Origin: Candidatus Rokuibacteriota bacterium
GTDB taxonomy: Bacteria > Methylomirabilota > Methylomirabilia > Rokubacteriales > CSP1-6
DNA length: 34,373 bases
Direction: 5' to 3'
NCBI GenBank assembly: GCA_003221615.1
Contig: QHSQ01000137.1
Location: 1 to 34,373 of the forward strand
Shown here: positions 7,847 to 16,429 of the stretch, piece by piece
Numbering within the stretch: position 1 is the stretch's first letter
How the letters are laid out: the number at the start of each line of letters is the position of its first letter
The notes under the pieces: model-generated
Databases searched by the model: none
What the model was told of the DNA's origin: nothing
What the model saw: the letters and a program-made list of their open reading frames with translations, nothing else
Translations under genes and position numbers: made by a program

Positions 7847-10800
7847 ATGGCGTGCGCCGGCTGCGGCCTCGAAACGTCTGCCGACTTCGCGTTCTGCCCG
7901 CGCTGCGGACGCCGGCTGCCGGCCCCCTGCACCGCGTGCGGCGCCCCGTGCGAGCCCGACTTCGCCTTCTGTCCCCGCTGCGGCGCGGCTCGGAGCCCGG
8001 CCGCCGTCGGCGCGGACAAGGCGGCCGCGGCGGCGGCGGTCGTTCAGTCGGACGGCCGTGAAGCCGACCGCCGCCGGGTGACCGTCCTCTTCGCCGACCT
8101 TTCCGGATTCACGTCGCTGTCCGAGCGGCTCGATCCCGAGGAGGTTCGCGCCTTCCAGAACGCGCTGTTCGAGACGCTGGCGCAGGCGATCGAGCGCTAC
8201 GACGGCTTCGTCGAGAAATTCGTGGGCGATGCCGTCATGGCGGTCTTCGGCGCGCCGGTCGCGCACGAAGACGACCCGCAGCGGGCGCTCGAGGCGGCGC
8301 TGCAGATGCTCGAGCGCGGCGGAGCGCTCAGCGAGCGATGGGCCGCGCGACTCGGCCAGCGCGTCCTGCTCCACATCGGCGTCCACAGCGGCCCGGTCGT
8401 CGCGGGAAGCCTCGGCGCCGCCGCGGGCGCCGCGTACGCGGTGACCGGCGACACGGTGAACACGACTGCGCGCCTGCTGGCCGCCGCGGCGCCCGGCACC
8501 ATCCTGGTTTCCGAGGCCACCCACGCGCTGACGCGACATCGCTTCTCGTTCGAGCCCGCCGGCGAGCTGACCCTTCGCGGTAAATCGGAGCCGGTCGTGG
8601 TCCACCGTCTCCTCGGCACGCTGGCCGAGCCCCGATCGGGCCGCGGTCTCGCCGCGCTCGGGCTCGCGGCGCCGCTCGTCGGCCGCGCGGACGAGCTCGA
8701 TCAGCTGATGAAGGCCTTCGCCCGAATGGCGCGCGGTCGAGCGCAGATGGTCAGCCTCGTCGGCGAGGCCGGAACCGGCAAGTCACGGCTCCTCTCCGAA
8801 TTCTTCGCGCGACTCGAGGCCGAGGGGCAGCTCCGCGAGATGGCCGTGCGGCGCGTCACATGCTCATCGCTGGGTGAGCCGACCTACGGCATCTTCGGGG
8901 CGCTCTTCCGCGAAGCTTACAAGGTCGACCCGGCCGACTCGCTCGACGTCGCTCGGCAGAAGCTCTCGAACGGCCTCACGGCGCTCGGAGCTCGGGCCGA
9001 CGAGGCCGCCGCGATCGCCCCCGTGCTCAGCTACGTGCTCGGCGTGGAAGACGCCAAGCCCCGGGACTTCGAGCCCGAGCAGCTGCATCGCCAGATCGCG
9101 CTGGCGGCGCGCGCACTGGTCGAGCGGCGTCTGCAGCACGAACCGCTCTTGATCGTCGTGGACGATTTGCACTGGGCGGATAGCGCCTCGGTGGATCTGC
9201 TGCGAAGCATCGTCGATCACCTCGCCGAACGGCCGCTGATGGTGCTTCTCTCCCACCGGCCGGAGGCGCGACCGCCGCTCGTCACGCGAGCCACCCAATT
9301 GATCATCCGCGTTCATCCTCTGTCCGCTGACGAGACGCGGTCGCTCGTCGGCGGCCTGTTCGGCGCCGCGGTCGGCGAGCCGCTCACCCGGCTCCAGGAC
9401 TTCGTCGCGACGCGCGCCGGCGGCAATCCCCTGTTCGTGGAAGAGATCGTGCGGAGCCTGGTGGGCACGGGCGTGCTCGTCCGCGACGGCGATCGCTGGG
9501 CGTCCACGGCGGCCTACGAGGCGGTCGACGTCCCGGCCACCTTGCACGGCCTGCTGCTTTCGCGGGTCGATCGGCTTCCCGCAGAAGCGCGGCGCCTCCT
9601 GCAGGAAGCCGCCGTGCTCGGCGCCGAATTCGAGGAACCGTTGCTGCGGGACATCGCGACCGACGCGGGAGCCATCCACGCCGCGCTCGACCGTCTGACC
9701 GATGCCGATCTGATCCAATCGGCCGGATCCGGACGCGATGGGACCCGATATCGCTTCACCCATGCGCTGGTGCACGAAGTGGTCTATCAGAATCTCCTGC
9801 TCTCGCGTCGCACCGAGCTGCACGAGACGGCGGGGCGCGCGCTCGAGCGGGTCACCGGCCCTCATCCCGAGCGCCTGAGCGATCTCGAAGCCCTCGGCCA
9901 CCACTGGAGCCTCAGCGCGGACAAGCCGCGGGGCGCGCGCTATCTCCTGGCCGCCGGCGATTGGGCGCGCGCGGTCTACGCCAACGACGATGCGATCCGG
10001 CACTACGAGCGCGCGCTCCGCACCTTGGCCGAGTGCCAGGCGTGCGCCATCGAGACGTGGGCCCCGCGTGAGCGTCTGGCCGATCTGCAGGGCCTCACCG
10101 GGAGACGGGCCGAAGCTCTGGCGCATTACGAGTCGGTACGGCAGGAAACCGAGACGGCCGGCGATCGCGCGGCTGCCGCGCGCCTGCACCGCAAGATCGG
10201 CGCGCTGCACTGGGAAGCGGGGGACCGCGAACGCGCCGGCGCCTGCTTCGCCTCGGGGCTCGACCGGCTCGGCGATGATGGCGACCCTCTCGAGCGCGCG
10301 CATCTGTTCCAGGAGATGGGTCGGCTGGCGTTTCGCGCCGGCGACAACGCGGGCGCCATCGAGTGGGCCGAGCGCGCTCTGGCGGAAGCGGCGAGCGAGG
10401 AGCAGACGTCGACCGACCCTGAGCGGTCTCGCGAGGCGGCGGCCATGCGCGCGCAGGCGTACAACACCCTGGGGGTCGCGCTCGCGCGAACGGGGCGTCT
10501 CACCGAGGCGGTCGCCCAGATCGAGCGGAGCATCGGGCTGGCCGAGGCCCGCGACCTGTTGCAGGCCGCCTGTCGTGGGTATACGAATCTTGGAGTGCTC
10601 TACAGCTCGCTGGACCCGCGCCGGAGCATCGAGACGTGCCTCAGAGGGCTCGAGACCGCCAAGAAGGTGGGCGATCTCGGCTTCCAGTCGCGCCTCTACG
10701 CCAATCTCGCGGTGGCCTACTGCGCGCTGACGGATCGATGCGAGGCGGAAGGCGTCGAAGCCGCGCGGGCCGCCATCGATCTCGACCGCCGTCTAGGCTT

Positions 10801-11080
10801 GCTCGACCACCTGGCGGTGCCGTTGATCGTGCTGGGGCAGATCCACCAGTGCCATGGCGAGCACGCCGAGGCGTTCGCTTCGTATCAGGAAGCCCTCGAC
10901 TTGGCCGAGCAAGTCGGAGAGCCGCAGCTTCTGTTCCCATGCTACGACGGCCTGGCCACCCTGCACCTCGACGCCGGCAACCAGGCACTCGCCGAAACGT
11001 ACCTCGCGAAGGCGCAAAAGGTGTGCGAGCAGGCCGGGCTCGAGCCCGATGCGCTGATGGTGCTTCCGTTCCTATGCTGA
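7847..11080 (+). CDS. Class III adenylate cyclase fused to AAA/STAND ATPase and TPR region, with N-terminal zinc ribbons
   Basis: 1077 residues. Residues 1-50 hold two zinc-ribbon-like elements with paired CxxC motifs (Cys3/6, 17/20, 28/31, 42/45). Residues 75-235 are a class III nucleotide cyclase catalytic domain: metal aspartates Asp84 (LFADLSGFT) and Asp128 (KFVGDAVMAVFG), with GDTVNTTARL at 201-210 carrying the catalytic Asn205 and Arg209. Lys124 fits an ATP-selecting position. Residues 275-560 are a P-loop NTPase with Walker A GEAGTGKS (306-313) and Walker B LLIVVDD (434-440, ending in Asp439/440). Residues from about 680 are TPR-like helices. This is the layout of large signalling proteins of actinobacteria and deltaproteobacteria, in which the ATPase/TPR part probably senses or oligomerises. 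It makes cAMP if active; the residues look intact. It is followed after 13 nt by a peroxiredoxin-like gene. Confidence 0.92.
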   Translation: MACAGCGLETSADFAFCPRCGRRLPAPCTACGAPCEPDFAFCPRCGAARSPAAVGADKAAAAAAVVQSDGREADRRRVTVLFADLSGFTSLSERLDPEEVRAFQNALFETLAQAIERYDGFVEKFVGDAVMAVFGAPVAHEDDPQRALEAALQMLERGGALSERWAARLGQRVLLHIGVHSGPVVAGSLGAAAGAAYAVTGDTVNTTARLLAAAAPGTILVSEATHALTRHRFSFEPAGELTLRGKSEPVVVHRLLGTLAEPRSGRGLAALGLAAPLVGRADELDQLMKAFARMARGRAQMVSLVGEAGTGKSRLLSEFFARLEAEGQLREMAVRRVTCSSLGEPTYGIFGALFREAYKVDPADSLDVARQKLSNGLTALGARADEAAAIAPVLSYVLGVEDAKPRDFEPEQLHRQIALAARALVERRLQHEPLLIVVDDLHWADSASVDLLRSIVDHLAERPLMVLLSHRPEARPPLVTRATQLIIRVHPLSADETRSLVGGLFGAAVGEPLTRLQDFVATRAGGNPLFVEEIVRSLVGTGVLVRDGDRWASTAAYEAVDVPATLHGLLLSRVDRLPAEARRLLQEAAVLGAEFEEPLLRDIATDAGAIHAALDRLTDADLIQSAGSGRDGTRYRFTHALVHEVVYQNLLLSRRTELHETAGRALERVTGPHPERLSDLEALGHHWSLSADKPRGARYLLAAGDWARAVYANDDAIRHYERALRTLAECQACAIETWAPRERLADLQGLTGRRAEALAHYESVRQETETAGDRAAAARLHRKIGALHWEAGDRERAGACFASGLDRLGDDGDPLERAHLFQEMGRLAFRAGDNAGAIEWAERALAEAASEEQTSTDPERSREAAAMRAQAYNTLGVALARTGRLTEAVAQIERSIGLAEARDLLQAACRGYTNLGVLYSSLDPRRSIETCLRGLETAKKVGDLGFQSRLYANLAVAYCALTDRCEAEGVEAARAAIDLDRRLGLLDHLAVPLIVLGQIHQCHGEHAEAFASYQEALDLAEQVGEPQLLFPCYDGLATLHLDAGNQALAETYLAKAQKVCEQAGLEPDALMVLPFLC

Positions 11081-11093
11081 GAAGGAGCTTCTC

Positions 11094-11753
11094 ATGACGA
11101 CGTCTGACACGCGCCCGCCGATCGAGCCCGGCGAAGCCGCACCCGACTTCACGTTGCCGGCCGTCGACCGGAACGAGTCGGTGTCGCTGGCCGACTACCG
11201 CGGGCGGAGCCCGGTGTTCCTGGCCCTGCTGGTCGGCCTCTGGTGCCCATTCTGCCGGCGCCAGCTCGTGCAGCTCGGCGCCACGGAAGGCAAGCTGAAG
11301 GCGCTCGGGGTGGAGAGTCTCGCGGTCGTGGCGACTCCGCCCGAGAACGCGCGGCTCTACTTCAAGTTCCGTCCGACGCGCATGCGCCTGGCATCCGACC
11401 CAGAGCTGTCCACGCATCGCGCATACGGTGTGCCGCGGCCAGCCGTGACGCCCGAGCTCATGGAAGCGCTCGCGTCGACGCGGATCAATCCCCACGGGGA
11501 CTATCCCGAGCCGCTGCCCGTCATGGAGGCCGCGGCGACCACCGCACGCATGGACAGCTACGCCGGGACGCCGACGGATCAGGCGGACATGGAGCGCCAG
11601 TGGCCGCAGCTCAAGGGACAGTTCCTGATCGATCGCGACGGCATCGTTCGCTGGGCCAATATCGAGTGCGCCAAGGAAGGCCTGGGCGGACTCGGGAAGA
11701 ATCCGCCCGAGGACGTGATCCTCAGCGCGGCACGCGCTCTGCCTCCCCGCTAG
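11094..11753 (+). CDS. Peroxiredoxin-like (AhpC/TSA, thioredoxin-fold) protein
   Basis: 219 residues. A typical redoxin start (GEAAPDFTLPAVD, residues 13-25) is followed by the active-site motif WCPFCRRQ with Cys51 and Cys54. That is a CPxC pair as in thioredoxin-like and some atypical peroxiredoxins, rather than the TxxC of classic AhpC. It probably reduces peroxides or disulfides in the cytosol, since no signal peptide is visible. The C-terminal GQFLIDRDGIVRW strand is a family hallmark. A clear AAGGAG lies 8 nt before the ATG, and the gene begins 13 nt after the cyclase stop, so the two are very likely co-transcribed. Its 3' end overlaps the convergent membrane-protein gene by 32 nt. Confidence 0.85.
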   Translation: MTTSDTRPPIEPGEAAPDFTLPAVDRNESVSLADYRGRSPVFLALLVGLWCPFCRRQLVQLGATEGKLKALGVESLAVVATPPENARLYFKFRPTRMRLASDPELSTHRAYGVPRPAVTPELMEALASTRINPHGDYPEPLPVMEAAATTARMDSYAGTPTDQADMERQWPQLKGQFLIDRDGIVRWANIECAKEGLGGLGKNPPEDVILSAARALPPR

Positions 11754-12234
11754 TGGATAGCGCGCCCTCCTTCGGCGGAACGATGAAGAGATGATCTAGC
11801 GTGATCACGTCGGGCCGAAGCCTTCGGGCTTCGCCCCCGACGATCCGCATCACGGCTTCCCGGAGCTCCGGCGTTGGGACGTCGCCCGCGACCTCGACCG
11901 TGACCTCTGCTCTGCGCCAGCCGGACACGCGAGCCTGCGGCGTGATGGCCAAACCACGCAGCTGAGACTCGCGAGCGACGATGTCGGACAGCTGCGACTG
12001 AAGGATCACCCCCTCCTCGTTCAGCTTCCGCCGCGCGGCCATGTATCTGGCCAGGATCACGATGGCGATCAGGATCGCGGCGAGGACGACGAGCGAGAGG
12101 ACTGTGCTGGCGGTACTGCCTGCCCCTGATGCGGGACTGGTGGGGCGCGTTGCATCCGGGCCCTGGGCCCAGCTGCGAAGAGTCGACACGATCAGGAGTG
12201 TGACTGTCGTGGTCAGCCCGAAAGCGACTCGCAT
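11722..12234 (-). CDS. Membrane-anchored protein with BON-like domain
   Basis: 170 residues from ATG 12234, which is chosen because AAGGAGGG lies 6 nt upstream; a longer open frame upstream is not needed. Residues 1-23 look like a signal sequence (ending SWAQ). A second hydrophobic helix runs about 45-65 (VLSLVVLAAILIAIVILARY), followed by a basic RRK stop and a helical stretch. The last 80 residues (VSGWRRAEVTVEVAGDVPTPELREAVMRIV then DVITLDHLFIVPP) have the alternating strand-helix pattern of a BON or similar small alpha/beta domain. Function is not known; envelope-stress or lipid-binding roles are typical for BON proteins. It is divergent from the LysR gene and overlaps the 3' end of the peroxiredoxin gene. 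Confidence 0.7.
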   Translation of the reverse strand: MRVAFGLTTTVTLLIVSTLRSWAQGPDATRPTSPASGAGSTASTVLSLVVLAAILIAIVILARYMAARRKLNEEGVILQSQLSDIVARESQLRGLAITPQARVSGWRRAEVTVEVAGDVPTPELREAVMRIVGGEARRLRPDVITLDHLFIVPPKEGALSTSGEAERVPR

Positions 12235-12392
12235 AGAGCCCTCCTTCGTCACTGCGAATTGGCGATGAGTAGACCTCCCCCTGCCAGCTTCGAGCTCCAG
12301 CTTGCCCTGTTGCACCACGATCCTGCCGGGGCGGCCAGGTGTCCAATACATTTTCCCTGCAATGTTGAGACGTTGATGATATGAGTCCGCGC

Positions 12393-13292
12393 ATGGAGCT
12401 CCGCCACCTCCGCTACTTCCTGGCGGTCGCCGAAGAGCTGCATTTCGGGCGGGCGGCTGCGAAGCTCCATATCTCCCAGCCGCCCTTGAGCCAGCAGATC
12501 CGGCGACTCGAAAAGGAGCTGCAGGCTCCCCTCTTTCATCGGACGAAGCGTCATGTGGAGCTGACCAACGCCGGCCGAGTGTTCCTCGGAGATGCCAGAG
12601 CGCTCGTGGCCCAGGCGGCGCAGGCCGCCGGCAATGCGCAGCGAGCGAGCCGCGGCGAGATCGGCCAGCTACTGCTGGCCTGCGACCTCTGGGCTGACTT
12701 CCTCAACGGGGCGCGCATCATCCGGTCGTTCGCCCGGCGGCATCCAGACGTCGAAGTCGAATTGCGCGACCTCACGGCGGCGGAGCAGATCTCGGCGCTG
12801 GAGAGCGGCGGAATCCACGTCGGGATTCTTCGGCCTCCGGTCCAGAGCAAGGCCCTGATGAGCGAGCGCTTGCTATCGGAAAGCCTGGTCGTCGCGTTTC
12901 CAAGGGGGCATCGATTCAAGAATTACGGGCGTGTCCCCTGGAGGGCGCTCGTCGACGAGCCGTACGTTCTCTTTTCTCGCCGCCGAGCGCCGGCCTTCGA
13001 GGCGCTCGTCGCTCGCGCGTGCCATGACGCGGGAGTCACACTGCGCGTCAAGTACGAGGTGGAGCATCCGCAGACGATCCTGGCGATCGTCGAGGCCGGC
13101 CTCGGCTTTTCATTGGTGCCGGCCTCGCTGCAGATGGTCGGGCGACCTGCCATCGCCTATCGGCGGTTATGGCCGGCGGGTCCGACGCTGGAAACCGTCA
13201 TCGCCTGGCGAAGGGACAGCGAGCTGCCCCTGATCCAGGCATTCGTCAAGGTGGCAAGAGAGGTCGCGCGTACGCGACGTTCTGTGTCTTAG
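12393..13292 (+). CDS. LysR-family transcriptional regulator
   Basis: 299 residues from ATG 12393 (MELRHLRYFLAVAEE), the usual beginning of this family. An ATG at 12381 would add four residues. Residues 1-60 form the winged helix-turn-helix (FGRAAAKLHISQPPLSQQIRRLEKEL, TNAG). Residues 90-299 are the substrate-binding-protein-like effector domain with the usual EAGLGFSLVPASL segment near the C-terminus. The style resembles the CbnR/BenM/HcaR group, which responds to aromatic acids. The natural target could be the divergent membrane gene or the convergent VOC/amidohydrolase pair; a direct link is inference. No Shine-Dalgarno precedes either ATG. I saw no convincing T-N11-A palindrome in the 12235-12380 gap. 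The 3' end overlaps the VOC gene by 4 nt. Confidence 0.9.
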   Translation: MELRHLRYFLAVAEELHFGRAAAKLHISQPPLSQQIRRLEKELQAPLFHRTKRHVELTNAGRVFLGDARALVAQAAQAAGNAQRASRGEIGQLLLACDLWADFLNGARIIRSFARRHPDVEVELRDLTAAEQISALESGGIHVGILRPPVQSKALMSERLLSESLVVAFPRGHRFKNYGRVPWRALVDEPYVLFSRRRAPAFEALVARACHDAGVTLRVKYEVEHPQTILAIVEAGLGFSLVPASLQMVGRPAIAYRRLWPAGPTLETVIAWRRDSELPLIQAFVKVAREVARTRRSVS

Positions 13293-13693
13293 CCCGTGAT
13301 CCAGCCGCTCTCGGTGACGTCGAACTCCTGGTGGTCCGGGCCGCGAAACTTGATCTCGTAGTAGGACCGCGCGCCCGCCGCGCCGGCGTGACGAGTGTCC
13401 GCGCGATTCGTCATGGCCTTGGCGCCCGCCGCTTCCAGCTTGCGGCAGGTCTCGTCGACGTCGTCCACCATGAAGCCGAAGTGGTGGACGCCGGCGTAGT
13501 CGGCCTCGTCTCGCGGGCTCTCGCCGCTTCCCTGGTCTCGCGATTTCAGGATCGCCAGGTTGATGTACCCATCGGATAGATAGCAGCCCGTCCGGGCCTG
13601 GCCGACTTCCTTGAGGCCGAACACCTCTTTGTAGAAGGCTGCGGTCTTCTCGGGGTCCGGCGTCCGGATGGCGATGTGCTTGATCCTGGCCAT
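13289..13693 (-). CDS. VOC (glyoxalase/extradiol dioxygenase) superfamily protein
   Basis: 134 residues, one complete vicinal-oxygen-chelate unit: IKHIAIRTPDPEKTAAFYKEVFGL at the N-terminus, HHFGFMVDDVDETCRKLEAAGA in the middle and GPDHQEFDVTESGW at the end. Likely metal ligands are His6, His70 or His71, and Glu123. Members are isomerases, epimerases, fosfomycin-type transferases or ring-cleaving dioxygenases; this single-module size fits lactoylglutathione lyase-like or methylmalonyl-CoA-epimerase-like proteins. AGGGAGG precedes ATG 13693. It follows the amidohydrolase by 24 nt, so the two form a small operon, probably for degradation of an aromatic or cyclic compound. Confidence 0.88.
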   Translation of the reverse strand: MARIKHIAIRTPDPEKTAAFYKEVFGLKEVGQARTGCYLSDGYINLAILKSRDQGSGESPRDEADYAGVHHFGFMVDDVDETCRKLEAAGAKAMTNRADTRHAGAAGARSYYEIKFRGPDHQEFDVTESGWITG

Positions 13694-13717
13694 TTGCGTG
13701 CCTCCCTTTAAAAGGGC

Positions 13718-14845
13718 CTACAGGAGCCCGTACAGCTTGCCGGCGTTGTCGCAGAGGATCTTGCGCTGGACGGCCGGGTTGACCGAGCCGAGGTCCTCGG
13801 CGATCCACTTCTGCGAGTCGGGCCAGATGCCGTCGGGATGGGGATAGTCCGAGCCCCACATGATGTTGTCCTCGCCGATGAGCGGGATCATCACGGCGAC
13901 CGAGGGCTCGTGCTGATAGGTCGAATAGCCCTGCCGGCGCCACAACTCGCTCGGCTTCATCGAGAGGTTGAGCTGGTGGTAGCGGTCCTCGTACTCCTCG
14001 TCCATCCGGTCGAGGATGTACGGCAGCCAGCTCACGCCGGCCTCGCCGAGCACGAACTTGAAACCTGGGAAGCGATCGAGAGCGCCCGAGAACACGATGC
14101 CCGCGAGAAACTCGGCGGCGGCGATCTGGAACATGGTCGTGCGCGTGGCGCGGTAACGGAGGTCGTACTCCTGCTTCATCGCATCGTCGGACGGCTCGCG
14201 AACGGGATAGCCGGTCGTGTGAAACGAGATCGACATGCGACACTCCTGCGCGGCGTCCCACAGCGGATCCCATGCCCCATGCCAGATGGGAAACGCGGCG
14301 GTGGACACGGCGAAGTCGGCGCCCTTGAGCCCGAGCCCGGCCGCACGCTGGAGCTCCTTCGCCGCGGCCATCGGATCGTGGTTCGGAATGCACGCGAGCC
14401 CGACGAAGCGCCGGGGATTGGTCTTGCAGAAATCGGCGGCCCAGCTGTTGTAGACCTCGTAGACCGCCTGGATGAGCTCGCGGTCCTGCATGCGCAGGCC
14501 GATCCCGAGGATTCCGTACATCACCTCGGCGTCGATGCCGTCGAGGTCTTGATCCTTCAAACGCAAATCCGGCGTGGTCGGGTGCGGGCCGCCCTCGTAG
14601 AAGCCAACCTCGAACATCTTCTCGACGTGCTTCGAGAATCCCCGCTGGACTCGGTCGAAGCCGAAGCCGAGTCCGCCGAAGACACCGAGCTCCTTTTCCT
14701 CGGCATACCAGCGCGGTCCGTCGTCGGTCTGCCGCACCTGGGGCACCCGATCGCGGAACCTGGCGGGCGCGTTCTTGACCCAGAGGTCGCCGGGCATCCA
14801 GGTCATATCGATGTGGCAATCCGCGGAGATGATGCGATAGCTCAT
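13718..14845 (-). CDS. Amidohydrolase family 2 protein (ACMSD/carboxyvanillate decarboxylase-like)
   Basis: 375 residues from ATG 14845; a purine-rich CGAGGTCAGG lies just upstream, and the longer frame upstream lacks family residues. The TIM-barrel metal residues appear as ADCHID (His11), ISFHTTGYP (His209) and IMWGSDYPHPDG (Asp333), typical of Amidohydro_2 enzymes. These include non-oxidative decarboxylases (gamma-resorcylate, ACMSD, 5-carboxyvanillate) and some hydrolases. The first motif is CHID rather than HxH, which is common among the uncharacterised soil homologues. Together with the VOC gene it suggests catabolism of an aromatic or related acid. The promoter upstream (TTGACC, 18 nt, TACCCT) is shared in form with the solute-binding-protein gene. 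Confidence 0.9.
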   Translation of the reverse strand: MSYRIISADCHIDMTWMPGDLWVKNAPARFRDRVPQVRQTDDGPRWYAEEKELGVFGGLGFGFDRVQRGFSKHVEKMFEVGFYEGGPHPTTPDLRLKDQDLDGIDAEVMYGILGIGLRMQDRELIQAVYEVYNSWAADFCKTNPRRFVGLACIPNHDPMAAAKELQRAAGLGLKGADFAVSTAAFPIWHGAWDPLWDAAQECRMSISFHTTGYPVREPSDDAMKQEYDLRYRATRTTMFQIAAAEFLAGIVFSGALDRFPGFKFVLGEAGVSWLPYILDRMDEEYEDRYHQLNLSMKPSELWRRQGYSTYQHEPSVAVMIPLIGEDNIMWGSDYPHPDGIWPDSQKWIAEDLGSVNPAVQRKILCDNAGKLYGLL

Positions 14846-14908
14846 GGCCTGACCTCGCTCGAGTCGGAGACCGTCTCGGTCCGAACGTTCACCCCATGGC
14901 CCGCCGGC

Positions 14909-14938
14909 AGGGTAGCTCCACCGAACGACACGGGTCAA
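14909..14938 (-). promoter_or_regulatory. Promoter of the amidohydrolase-VOC operon
   Basis: On the minus strand TTGACC (14938-14933), an 18-nt spacer containing GTTCGGT, and TACCCT (14914-14909) leave a 63-nt leader before ATG 14845. Core hexamers and spacing are identical to those at 7778-7807, and 11 of the 18 spacer bases near the -10 side also largely agree. Confidence 0.45.
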
Positions 14939-15001
14939 GACGACCGTCGAATGTGTGGCTCACCCCAAGACGGTTTCGGATAGGTTGGAGCTGGCGCACG
15001 C

Positions 15002-16429
15002 ATGGCCATCTCGAGACCGGCTCCTCACACGCGCGGCTCGCTCGCCTATCGAGGCATCCGCGGGCTGATCCGCCTGCTGCTGTGGTTGTTCTATCGGCGG
15101 ATCGAGGTGGTCGGGCGAGAGCGGATTCCCGAGAGCGGTGGCGTGATCGTCGCCGCGAACCACCACAACTCGCTGGTCGACGCGATGCTGATCATCGCGA
15201 CCGTGCCCCGCGCGATCACGGTGCTCGCCAACGCGCCGCTCTTTCGCCACCCGCTGATCGGCCCGCCCCTGCGCCTGATCGGCGCCGTGCCCGTCCACCG
15301 ACGGGCCGAGGCCGGCGACGATCCCCGAAAGAACGAGGAGATGTTCGCGGCGGCCATCGAGGCGCTGTGCGCCGGCGGCGTCATCCTGATCTTTCCCGAG
15401 GGACGAACGCAGCCGCAGCCGATCTTGCTGCCGCTCCGGACAGGCGCCGCGCGCCTGGCCCTCGGAACCGAGCGCGCGGCAGGCGGCGTGAACCGCGTCA
15501 CGCTCTTGCCGGTCGGCATGGTCTTCCACGACCCTGGGACCTTTCGGTCGGCAACGGTCCAGATCACCGTCGGCACGCCGGTCACCACCGCCGATCTGGT
15601 CGCCGCCCATCGCGATCGGCCCGAGGAGGCGGTGCGGGCGATCACGACCCGGCTGACGGAGTCCATCGCCGCGCGCATCGTGGAGGCACAGGATCAATAC
15701 TCGCTCGAGCTCCTCACCGTGCTCGAGCGCGCGTGGCTCGAAGAAGCCGCACGCCGCGGGGAGGTCGAGCCGGCTCCCGGCTCGTCCGCCGAGCATGCGC
15801 TGGCGTGGCAGCAGCGGGTCATGCGGGCCGGGCGCTACCTCGCCGCCCGCGAGCCACACCGGGTGGCCGAGCTACGGCACCGGATCGAGCTCTATCGCGG
15901 TCACCTCGACGAGGTCGGGATCACCAGCGACCAGCTCGGCCAGCCCTACACGACCGGCCTCGTGATGTCCTACGTCGTGACCAATGCGCTATGGCTCGCG
16001 CTCGGCTTTCCTCTGGCGATCTGGGGGATCGTCGGTCACGCCGCGCCCTACTGGCTGACCGGACAGATCGTGAAACGGCTCGGGCGAACGCTCGAGGAGG
16101 AGGCGACGGACAAGATGGCGGTCGGTCTCGTGATCTATCCGCTCCTCTGGGGCATCGAGGGCTGGATGCTCTGGCGGCTCGGCGGCCGCGGCGCGCTCCT
16201 GGTGTTCCTGCTCCTGATCGTACCGTCGGGCTTGCTCGCGCTCGTCTGGCGCGAGCGACTCGGCCGGGTCATCCGACAGGCGCGGGCCTTCTTCTGGTTC
16301 GTCGCCGACCGTGATCTCCACCGGCGCCTGCTCGACGAGCGACGCGGGCTCGTGAGCGAGCTGCGCGAGCTGGCCGAGCACGTCCCACCGGAGGTGCTGC
16401 GGTCCGACCGTGTGAGCGATGTCCGGTAG
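15002..16429 (+). CDS. PlsC-type 1-acyl-glycerol-phosphate acyltransferase with extended C-terminal membrane region
   Basis: 475 residues. Residues 20-245 are a glycerolipid acyltransferase domain: the catalytic HX4D is His55 to Asp60 in NHHNSLVD. The later FPEGRT block is the FPEG motif that binds the glycerol phosphate, with Arg in place of the commoner Thr. The enzyme should transfer an acyl chain from acyl-CoA or acyl-ACP onto a lysophospholipid or similar acceptor at the membrane. The C-terminal 200 residues add a helical segment and four or so hydrophobic helices (around 320-420), an extension seen in some bacterial and yeast Gpt2/Sct1-like relatives. It starts a tight operon: its last 11 nt overlap the MFS gene. 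GGAG lies 11 nt before ATG 15002. Confidence 0.9.
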   Translation: MAISRPAPHTRGSLAYRGIRGLIRLLLWLFYRRIEVVGRERIPESGGVIVAANHHNSLVDAMLIIATVPRAITVLANAPLFRHPLIGPPLRLIGAVPVHRRAEAGDDPRKNEEMFAAAIEALCAGGVILIFPEGRTQPQPILLPLRTGAARLALGTERAAGGVNRVTLLPVGMVFHDPGTFRSATVQITVGTPVTTADLVAAHRDRPEEAVRAITTRLTESIAARIVEAQDQYSLELLTVLERAWLEEAARRGEVEPAPGSSAEHALAWQQRVMRAGRYLAAREPHRVAELRHRIELYRGHLDEVGITSDQLGQPYTTGLVMSYVVTNALWLALGFPLAIWGIVGHAAPYWLTGQIVKRLGRTLEEEATDKMAVGLVIYPLLWGIEGWMLWRLGGRGALLVFLLLIVPSGLLALVWRERLGRVIRQARAFFWFVADRDLHRRLLDERRGLVSELRELAEHVPPEVLRSDRVSDVR

